Shown: one piece after another, positions 14,337 through 19,763 of the stretch
Numbering within the stretch: position 1 is the stretch's first letter
How the letters are laid out: the number at the start of each line of letters is the position of its first letter
Assembly (NCBI GenBank): GCA_014379235.1
Contig: JACMMD010001211.1
Location: 1 to 19,763, forward strand
Length of the DNA: 19,763 nt
Direction: 5' to 3'
Source: Anaerolineae bacterium
GTDB taxonomy: Bacteria > Chloroflexota > Anaerolineae > Aggregatilineales > Phototrophicaceae
Position numbers and translations under genes: made by a program
The notes under the pieces: model-generated
Told to the model about the DNA's origin: nothing
What the model saw: the letters and a program-made list of their open reading frames with translations, nothing else
The model's database searches: none

Positions 14337-15466
14337 AGTCCTTTGTCGGTAATTGCCGCGTTGTACACATCATACCACTGCGGCATAGTCTGACGAATAT
14401 CAAAGTAGCGCCGCGCCACTGCTTGCCCGATTTGACCGCGTTCACGGCGCTGCTGCGGGGTCAAACGCAGAAGGTTATCAAGCGCCTGTGCCAACCCAAG
14501 CGCGTCTTCCGGCGGCACAAACTCCGCTAGATTTAACGCGGACACTCGTTCCCCAACGCTGCCCACCCGTGCGGCCACGAATGGTAGTCCGGCGGCCATG
14601 AACTCGATCAGCACCAGCGGCCCGGACTCTGAGCGAGAGGGCAGCACGGCGAAATCAGCTTGAGGCAAGAGCGCGGCAATATCGGAGCGTTCGCCCGCGA
14701 AAATAACGGTATCGCTCAAGCCGAGTGCGGCACATTGTTCGCGGCAGGCAGCGACATAGTCCGCGTCCCGTTCGCCGCCGATCAGCGCGATCTTGAACGT
14801 GACTCGCTGCTGACTTTGTGCCACCGCATCGAGCAGCACATCGACACCTTTATCGCGGCGTATGCCACCGACGACAACGCCAAGCAGCATTTCGTCGGGG
14901 ATGGCGAGTTCGGCGCGTAGGGATAAGGCGGGCGACACATGTGTCGCCCCTACACTAAATCTGCTTAAGTCGAGCGCGTTGTCGATAACGTGAATGCGCT
15001 CCGGTATGATGCCGCTGCTAGCCGCCCATGCGCCCAGCTTGGCCGATACGCCGACATACTGCGCGATGTGCCGCCGTCCCCAGCAGCGAAACCACAGTGG
15101 GGCGGGCGCATCGAAGCCGATACCGCCGTTGTGGTCGTGAAAGACAATCGGGCTGCGAGTGAGGCGCAGGGCGCGCCCCGCCAACACAAACGACAGCGTT
15201 GTGCGACCATGTACGTGCATGAGGTCGATGCGCTGCTGGCGAGTATAATCCGCGAAACGCCGCATATCCGCGAGATCAAACCGTCGCTGACGATTCAAAA
15301 CGTTGAGCGCGATTTCAGGGCGCAGTTCGGCGGCCAGCGTGGTATCGGCACGGGTGACACAGGCGAAAACCGCGTGACCATCCGCCGCCGTGCCGTTAGC
15401 GATCTCCACCAGCATTCGCTCCGCGCCGCCAACCGCGAGGCTGTCAATGACGTGCAGGACTCGCAT
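14333..15466 (-). CDS. GT4 family glycosyltransferase with a repeat-encoded insertion
   Basis: A 377-residue GT-B enzyme. VLHVIDSLAVGGAERML (3-19) is the classic GT4 opening. The acceptor domain includes MHVHGR (83-88) and FHDHNGG (109-115). The donor domain begins near LLGVVVGGIRRDKGVDVLLDA (194-214). GERSDIAALLPQADFAVLPSRSE leads to EX7E with Glu280 and Glu288. Residues 172-179, VGATHVSP, lie in the linker between NALDLSRF and LRAELAIP and are encoded entirely by a palindromic repeat. They extend a loop normally a few residues long, so the fold should tolerate them. The ATG at 15466 starts the first strand and overlaps the FkbM stop by 23 bases; a longer frame exists but adds no family sequence. 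The stop codon comes from a second repeat copy. Confidence 0.9.
   Translation of the reverse strand: MRVLHVIDSLAVGGAERMLVEIANGTAADGHAVFACVTRADTTLAAELRPEIALNVLNRQRRFDLADMRRFADYTRQQRIDLMHVHGRTTLSFVLAGRALRLTRSPIVFHDHNGGIGFDAPAPLWFRCWGRRHIAQYVGVSAKLGAWAASSGIIPERIHVIDNALDLSRFSVGATHVSPALSLRAELAIPDEMLLGVVVGGIRRDKGVDVLLDAVAQSQQRVTFKIALIGGERDADYVAACREQCAALGLSDTVIFAGERSDIAALLPQADFAVLPSRSESGPLVLIEFMAAGLPFVAARVGSVGERVSALNLAEFVPPEDALGLAQALDNLLRLTPQQRRERGQIGQAVARRYFDIRQTMPQWYDVYNAAITDKGL
14930..14953. repeat. Palindromic repeat copy inside a GT4 coding sequence
   Basis: A perfect 20-base palindrome centred on ACATGT at 14930-14949, followed by CTAC, so the minus strand begins GTAGGGGC as in the other copies. 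Its length relative to the frame keeps the gene open, adding VGATHVSP. It belongs to the same family as 5802-5825 and 10474-10501. Confidence 0.85.
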
Positions 15467-16349
15467 GTTGCTCTGCTGTATATGCCGCCATAGCCGCTTC
15501 GATAGGGCCGCTCTGCTGGAGATTTCGCAGCCAATCCGGGAAAGTCCACGCCTGCGGTTGCAGCAGCAAATGGCAGCGCCCGCGATCATGCAGTTGTTCG
15601 GGCGCGGTCAGCTCTACCGTTTGTGATAGATACCACGCCCGATAGCCCACCGCCGCACACCACGCGAGAATATTGGCGGCGTTTTCGGTCATGGTCAACT
15701 GTGTGTTCGAGTGCATTTCGACCAAAAAGCGCGTTTTGTTGTGTGCCGCACAGCTTCCACTCCCGCGCAGCACCAGATATTCCGCGCCTTCCACGTCTAT
15801 TTTCACGAAATCGGGGACGAGTTGGTGAACTTCACACAGACGGTCAAGCGTTGTGGTCTGCGTCTCGATGAATTGATGAAGCCGAAACGCGGTTTTAGCG
15901 TGGCTGGAGTACATGCTGCCCGCAGAGCCTGAACCAACCGTCCACAGTCTAACAGGTTCATTCACGACATCGCTCACGAAGGCATCGATAAAGCGCACAT
16001 TGGCCACCAGCCCATTCATGATGACGTGTTCGGCTGCCAGCGTCAGGGCTTCGGGGTTGGGTTCAACCAGAAGCATATGGCGCAGATGTTCACAGAACAC
16101 CGCCAGCAGCGCCGATTGCCCCATATTCGCGCCGATGTCGAAATAGACTTCGGCACGCAGGAGACACGCCAGCAGCCACGCTTGATCGTAATCGGCCTCG
16201 TTCGAAATCATCCCTTCACGGACGATCAAACGCTGGTTCAATACCGGGAGTTCGACCAAAGACAACGGCAGCCCCAGTCGGCTCTTGAGCGAGGCTCGCC
16301 AGTTCCTCCATCTCCGCAGTTTTTTCATCACTGCCTTCCGCGACAGCAT
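15444..16349 (-). CDS. FkbM family methyltransferase
   Basis: A protein of about 301 residues. VYFDIGANMGQSALL (68-82) is the SAM-binding motif I of the FkbM family, LLVEPNPEAL (93-102) carries the acidic residue after strand 2, and DFVKIDVEGAEYLVLRG (180-196) is the FkbM signature. The family O-methylates sugars and secondary metabolites and is common in surface-glycan clusters. I prefer the ATG at 16349, which has GAGG 7 bases upstream. The ATG two codons earlier (16355) sits one base from that same GAGG. The N-terminal 30 residues are strongly basic (KKLRRWRNWR), which might help it sit at the membrane. It follows the transaldolase stop closely and overlaps the next GT4 gene by 23 bases. 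Confidence 0.9.
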   Translation of the reverse strand: MLSRKAVMKKLRRWRNWRASLKSRLGLPLSLVELPVLNQRLIVREGMISNEADYDQAWLLACLLRAEVYFDIGANMGQSALLAVFCEHLRHMLLVEPNPEALTLAAEHVIMNGLVANVRFIDAFVSDVVNEPVRLWTVGSGSAGSMYSSHAKTAFRLHQFIETQTTTLDRLCEVHQLVPDFVKIDVEGAEYLVLRGSGSCAAHNKTRFLVEMHSNTQLTMTENAANILAWCAAVGYRAWYLSQTVELTAPEQLHDRGRCHLLLQPQAWTFPDWLRNLQQSGPIEAAMAAYTAEQHASPARH

Positions 16350-16366
16350 TGCCATACCTCAATCTT

Positions 16367-17089
16367 TCACAGCGAATAACCCGCCGCGTGACCATCATCG
16401 TAAAACATTTGCACCGTCTCCAACGAGTAATCGTCAAGGTCTTTGTCGAGCAGTGCCAGCTTCTTGAGGATGTCGTGCGTAACCGTGATGATGTGGCAGC
16501 CGGTTTGCTCCGCATGGAAGATGTTCAGCAGTTCGCGCGGGCTGGCCCAGATCAACTCGGCGTTGGGGTTGGGGCGCAGTATGTTCACCGCTTCGGCCAT
16601 CATCGGCACGGGGTCGCGTCCGGTATCCGCGACACGCCCCGCGAACACCGACACACACGATGGCGGCCCACCAACCAGCGCATCCGCGACGGCTCGCACC
16701 TGTTCCAGTGACATCAGCGCCGTGACGTTCAACTGAATACCCGTCTGCGCCAGACGCTTGATGAGCGGCGCGGCACTCTCGCGGCGGGTGTTGGTCACGG
16801 GAATTTTGACGTAAACATGCGCGCCCCATGACGCGATCTCACAGGCTTGGCGTTCCATCTCACTGAACTCGTCCGCGAACACCTCAAACGAGATGGGGCG
16901 GTCAGGGATGGCGGCTAAAACCTCGCGGGCGAAAGCCTTGTAGTCGCTGATTCCGGCCTTCCGCATCAGCGTCGGGTTGGTGGTGAAGCCCTTGACATGC
17001 GGGTGTTGGTACAGCGCCAGCATCCCGGCCAAGTCCGCACCGTCCGCGAAGATTTTGACGTTTAAGTGTGAGAGCGACGAAGACATCAT
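16367..17089 (-). CDS. Transaldolase family protein
   Basis: A 240-residue single-domain aldolase. KIFADGAD (12-19) with Asp16, GFTTNPTLM (34-42) with Asn38, SFEVFAD (67-73) with Glu69, YVKIPVTN (93-100) with the Schiff-base Lys95, NVTALMSLEQ (121-130) and SVFAGRVADTG (147-157) follow the transaldolase barrel. Glu69 and Phe149 match transaldolase B rather than the Gln and Tyr that mark fructose-6-phosphate aldolase. The length is that of the short subfamily. It would move a three-carbon dihydroxyacetone unit between sugar phosphates. Its place between two methyltransferase genes, with ATGA overlap to the upstream one, suggests a dedicated role in making an unusual sugar for this glycan rather than in the pentose phosphate pathway. 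That role is inferred. Confidence 0.9.
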   Translation of the reverse strand: MMSSSLSHLNVKIFADGADLAGMLALYQHPHVKGFTTNPTLMRKAGISDYKAFAREVLAAIPDRPISFEVFADEFSEMERQACEIASWGAHVYVKIPVTNTRRESAAPLIKRLAQTGIQLNVTALMSLEQVRAVADALVGGPPSCVSVFAGRVADTGRDPVPMMAEAVNILRPNPNAELIWASPRELLNIFHAEQTGCHIITVTHDILKKLALLDKDLDDYSLETVQMFYDDGHAAGYSL

Positions 17090-17817
17090 GCACTGCGCTT
17101 TCTGGCGCGAGCCGCTAAATGATGGGTTCTATGTGCTGAAGTGGTCACCTCGCGCCGGGAGGATTGCAGCAGGTTGATCAAGTTGCTCATCATAATCAGC
17201 AGCGTTTGTACGGGCCGGCGCGGCGACCACGATTTTGACCCTTGTCCGTGAAAGTAGCCCGACTTCACCATATAGTCAACCTGAACCTCGTCAAAGTGTG
17301 CCCTGAGCAGGGCTGTCAGGCTGTCTTTGGTGTAAAGATGTTTGTGGTCGGGATTGTTGATTTTTACGTGATCGCCATTGGGCGTGGTCATTAGAAAAGT
17401 TCCGCCTTCTTTGAGGACGCGGCTGACATTCTGCGCGAATAGCTGATCTTCTTCGACGTGTTCCAACACTTCCACTGCCACCACACAGTCGAATGCTTGA
17501 TCGGGCAGCGCCGAGCGCGTCATGTCGTCGTACAGGATTTGCTTAACGTTGCTGCGGCGGTTGCGGGTGCTTTCCATGTACTGCGGCGTGATGCCCAGAT
17601 CCAACTCTTGTTGCAGCGCTGTTTCGCGGGGTAGGTCGGTGATGGTCACATTCCCGCGCAGCCCAATCGTATAGTGCGATTTACGCCCGCCTACGTCCAG
17701 AATTTCCGGTGTGCCCGGATAGCTGGCGATGATAGCTTGCAAACGCCAACGCGTCTGCTGATAGACGACGGGTAAGAATGGCTCTACGCACAGGTAGAAT
17801 ACTTCAAAGGCTCGCAT
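17086..17817 (-). CDS. Class I SAM-dependent methyltransferase
   Basis: A 243-residue Rossmann methyltransferase. Motif I is EILDVGGRKSHYT (38-50), a variant with GGRKS instead of GCGTG. TITDLP (58-63) holds the acidic residue, FDCVVAVEVLEHVEED (109-124) is the motif typical of the Methyltransf_11/23 group, and VLKEGGTFLMTTPNG (134-148) follows. HKHLYTKDSLTALL (158-171) resembles the family's C-terminal helper region. The tail after about residue 215 is rich in Arg, His and Ser and looks disordered. An AGG lies nine bases before the ATG. The stop overlaps the transaldolase start by ATGA. The likely substrate is a glycan or lipid-linked sugar, inferred from neighbours only. Confidence 0.87.
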   Translation of the reverse strand: MRAFEVFYLCVEPFLPVVYQQTRWRLQAIIASYPGTPEILDVGGRKSHYTIGLRGNVTITDLPRETALQQELDLGITPQYMESTRNRRSNVKQILYDDMTRSALPDQAFDCVVAVEVLEHVEEDQLFAQNVSRVLKEGGTFLMTTPNGDHVKINNPDHKHLYTKDSLTALLRAHFDEVQVDYMVKSGYFHGQGSKSWSPRRPVQTLLIMMSNLINLLQSSRREVTTSAHRTHHLAARARKRSA

Positions 17818-17861
17818 ATCAATTTGCCTGTATCGTTCAATGCGTGTTCCGCAACCAAGTT

Positions 17862-17894
17862 GAAAGTGAAAAGTATAGAGGTGTTTTCACTTTC
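17862..17894. promoter_or_regulatory. Perfect 11-base inverted repeat in the largest gap of the glycan run
   Basis: GAAAGTGAAAA (17862-17872) and TTTTCACTTTC (17884-17894) are perfect inverted copies separated by 11 bases. They lie 45 bases upstream of the methyltransferase start, within the 160-base gap after the GT39-like gene. There is no following U-run on the transcript strand, so an intrinsic terminator is not well supported. A repressor site or an mRNA hairpin that tunes downstream expression is possible. It does not resemble the GTAGGGGC, CACAGAG or CCCTCACCC repeats. Confidence 0.45.
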
Positions 17895-17977
17895 CACGAA
17901 AACCTAAAGTAAACGGCCTATTCCATTGTTCATCACGTAAGCACGTCTTTTCAGAAAAAGCCTTGTTAATCGCCGCG

Positions 17978-19501
17978 TTATTCATCAGCGCGATACAGCC
18001 ACGCGCCCTGTGCTTGAGCGACCAGTTGTACCGGACGCAGCATTGAAAGACGCTCGATGGAAACTTGCGGATCATTATTACCGCAGTGAGCAAAGATCAG
18101 CCAGATTCGCCCCGAATCAGCCGCGATCTGTTCGATCAGGGCGAGGTTGCCCTCGCGCTCCCGAATGCGATTGATCCACTCGGTTTGATAATCAGGGTAA
18201 TAATACTTGAGCGCCTCGTCTACCGCACAACCAACGTAAAGCCGATCACCGCCTTCAGCGTCAAAATCACGCCGCAGTATATCCACAAGCGGGCGAATAT
18301 TCTCGTAACCTTCGCTTATCACGTACAGCCCGGTGTGGAACAGAGCGGGCACGAACATCGCGCCGAGCATCAACGCGCTAAAAGCGGGGCGCAGCGCGCT
18401 GGCGAATTTCATGCGCGTCAGCATCTCGAAGCCCAGCGCCGCTGCTACATACAGCATTGGCGTGAGGAAAATCGTATGTCGATGACCGTGATAGGGGTAC
18501 AGCCGGAACAGCGCGGCGATGAACGTCAGCAGCAGGGGCAGCAGCAGCAGCCACAGAGCGACACGGTTCGGACGAATGCGCCACACACTGAATAAACCGA
18601 CGCCAAATAGCAGCAGGAACAATGACGAAAACACAAACGGAAAGTCGAGAATCTGATAGGTTTGAAAAAAGATCAGCCATAACAGCGAACGGATTGTGCC
18701 ATCCCAATACGCATCTGCCAAGTAGCCGCCGCCGCCAACGCCGCCCGGAAGAAGCTGGTTCCTCAGCAGCAGTACATACATGAGCAGGCTGACTGCCAGA
18801 CCGACAATCTGAATCACAATCCAGCGCAGCAGCAGTGGGCGATTGATGCGCGCCGCGCCGTCATCGAGCGCCGGACGCAGCCATAAGCCCGCGACGATCA
18901 GATTGAGCGATAACAGCAGCAAGGCGATACCGTATTGGCTGGCGATACCGAGAACGATGACCGCGCTTAACTTGGCGGCATTTTTCCAATTGGCTTGCCG
19001 TAAAAATTCGTGGAACAACAACACGATCCAGATACTCAACAGAAAAGCCAGCGAGTATTCGCGCAGTTGCTGCGAGTAGTACACTTGATTGAGCGATACC
19101 GCCACGAGTAACGCCGCGAAATAAGCCGCATCCCGGCTCGTGAAGCGCCGCGCCAGCAGGTACATCGACGGTACGGCCAGTATTCCGGCGATGCACGATA
19201 CCAAGCGCAGCACGAATTCAGAATCGTTCAGGCTGTCAGAAACGACACGGATCAACAGCAGATACAGCGGCGGGCCACTGAAAGAAAAGTTGCTTTGTGT
19301 GAGAATATCGGTCAGGGAAGCCTGCGAAGTCCAATAGACTTTGGACTCATCGAGTGTCAGCGACTTATCGCCCAGATTATAAACGCGCAAGCCAGCAGCC
19401 AGCAGCGTAATCAGCGCGACAATCACGACAGGGCGAGCGAGGAGCGAAAGCGCCATTTCCCACAGGGCAGCGCGGCGCGTCTCTAAACGGGCATCGGCCA
19501 T
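17978..19501 (-). CDS. GT39/ArnT-like polytopic membrane glycosyltransferase
   Basis: A 507-residue integral membrane protein with about 11-12 hydrophobic segments between residues 22 and 395, then a soluble tail of about 110 residues. After the first span, LTLDESKVYW (49-57) carries the Asp51-Glu52 pair that marks GT-C enzymes of the GT39/PMT/ArnT group. YYSQQLREYSLAFLL further on is also characteristic. GT-C enzymes use polyprenyl-phosphate sugars on the outer face of the membrane, so this protein would add a late sugar to an exported glycan, lipid or protein. Acceptor and donor are unknown. The ATG follows the phosphatase stop by 13 bases with only a weak AAGAG upstream. It is the first complete gene of the long minus-strand run. 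Confidence 0.85.
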   Translation of the reverse strand: MADARLETRRAALWEMALSLLARPVVIVALITLLAAGLRVYNLGDKSLTLDESKVYWTSQASLTDILTQSNFSFSGPPLYLLLIRVVSDSLNDSEFVLRLVSCIAGILAVPSMYLLARRFTSRDAAYFAALLVAVSLNQVYYSQQLREYSLAFLLSIWIVLLFHEFLRQANWKNAAKLSAVIVLGIASQYGIALLLLSLNLIVAGLWLRPALDDGAARINRPLLLRWIVIQIVGLAVSLLMYVLLLRNQLLPGGVGGGGYLADAYWDGTIRSLLWLIFFQTYQILDFPFVFSSLFLLLFGVGLFSVWRIRPNRVALWLLLLPLLLTFIAALFRLYPYHGHRHTIFLTPMLYVAAALGFEMLTRMKFASALRPAFSALMLGAMFVPALFHTGLYVISEGYENIRPLVDILRRDFDAEGGDRLYVGCAVDEALKYYYPDYQTEWINRIREREGNLALIEQIAADSGRIWLIFAHCGNNDPQVSIERLSMLRPVQLVAQAQGAWLYRADE

Positions 19502-19514
19502 AAAACGTTTTCTC

Positions 19515-19763
19515 TTACGGTGGTGTGTTATCTAAAATAATCTCAGCCGCTTGGGTGAGGTCACGCGCCAGCCAATCGGGTTGACACTGCTCTAGCTTAC
19601 CATAATTGCCATGTTCGCCGCCGCTGATAAACACGGTTCGGCAGCCCGCCGCCTGTCCCGCCGCGATGTCACTCCAACGATCTCCGACTATGAAACTGGC
19701 CGCGAGATCGATGTTCCACTGCTGCGCGGCTTGCAAGATGAGGCCCGGCTTGGGCTTGCGACA
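19515..19763 (-). CDS. HAD-IIIA phosphatase, GmhB-like, C-terminal part (cut by window edge)
   Basis: The last 82 codons of a gene that runs off the right edge. CRKPKPGLI at the window edge is the CRKP-PG motif of D,D-heptose 1,7-bisphosphate phosphatase (GmhB) and the HisB N-terminal domain, with the cysteine of the zinc loop and the HAD motif III lysine. FIVGDRWSDIAAGQAAGCRTVFI contains HAD motif IV (GDRWSD). The N-terminal nucleophile DxD lies outside the window. In a glycan locus GmhB-like function, dephosphorylation at C7 for ADP- or GDP-heptose, is the natural reading. HisB-type or other small-molecule phosphatases cannot be excluded. It lies just upstream of the GT39-like gene. Confidence 0.82.
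   Translation of the reverse strand, partial: CRKPKPGLILQAAQQWNIDLAASFIVGDRWSDIAAGQAAGCRTVFISGGEHGNYGKLEQCQPDWLARDLTQAAEIILDNTPP

Noticed and set aside
5749..14953. Palindromic repeats as a CRISPR array
   Set aside because: The copies are scattered kilobases apart, differ in their centres, and lack regular spacers or nearby cas genes.
15467..15589. N-terminal extension of the repeat-bearing GT4 gene
   Set aside because: The extra 41 residues lie within the FkbM gene, are cysteine and arginine rich without family similarity, and the ATG at 15466 begins the conserved first strand.

Overview
The window is bacterial and gene dense, and it is dominated by a locus for building and decorating a surface or secreted polysaccharide. 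Two incomplete genes lie at the edges. The lineage cannot be fixed from sequence alone. A cyanophycin-synthetase gene, a moderately GC-rich sequence and many dispersed palindromic intergenic repeats would suit an environmental Chloroflexota (Anaerolineae-like) genome, but this is inference. I see no rRNA, tRNA, CRISPR array, phage gene or transposase.

Layout. 1-305 (-): N-terminal end of a cyanophycin-synthetase-like ligase. 467-2293 (+): exported CocE/S15-type hydrolase, convergent with 2411-3325 (-), an alpha/beta hydrolase. A 470-base gap with no convincing gene follows. 3796-5651 (+): a sulfotransferase and a GT2 glycosyltransferase that overlap by four bases. They converge on 8512-5855 (-): Phd/YefM-type antitoxin, PIN toxin, DegT sugar aminotransferase and a PglC-like initiating phosphoglycosyl transferase. 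19763-8584 (-): a long, mostly overlapping run of a GmhB-like HAD phosphatase (partial), a GT39-like membrane protein, a methyltransferase, a transaldolase, an FkbM methyltransferase, three GT4 enzymes, a CapK/PaaK-like adenylate-forming protein, a wrecked GNAT acetyltransferase, an ExoA-like GT2 and another methyltransferase.

How the genes may work together (inference). The PglC-like enzyme would load the first sugar phosphate onto a polyprenyl phosphate. GT2 and GT4 enzymes would extend the chain. DegT, transaldolase and the GmhB-like phosphatase point to amino- and heptose-type sugar precursors. The two SAM methyltransferases, FkbM, the sulfotransferase and perhaps the CapK-like protein would decorate the glycan. 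No flippase, polymerase or exporter lies in the window, so those should be outside it.

The most unusual feature is the set of repeats. At least three families of dispersed palindromic repeats fill nearly every gene joint. Several copies have entered genes and are used as part of them. One encodes an in-frame VGATHVSP peptide inside a GT4 enzyme. A second copy, in a dying GNAT gene, is read in the same frame. A third supplies the stop codon of a GT4 gene. A member of a different family supplies both the ribosome binding site and the GTG start of another GT4 gene.
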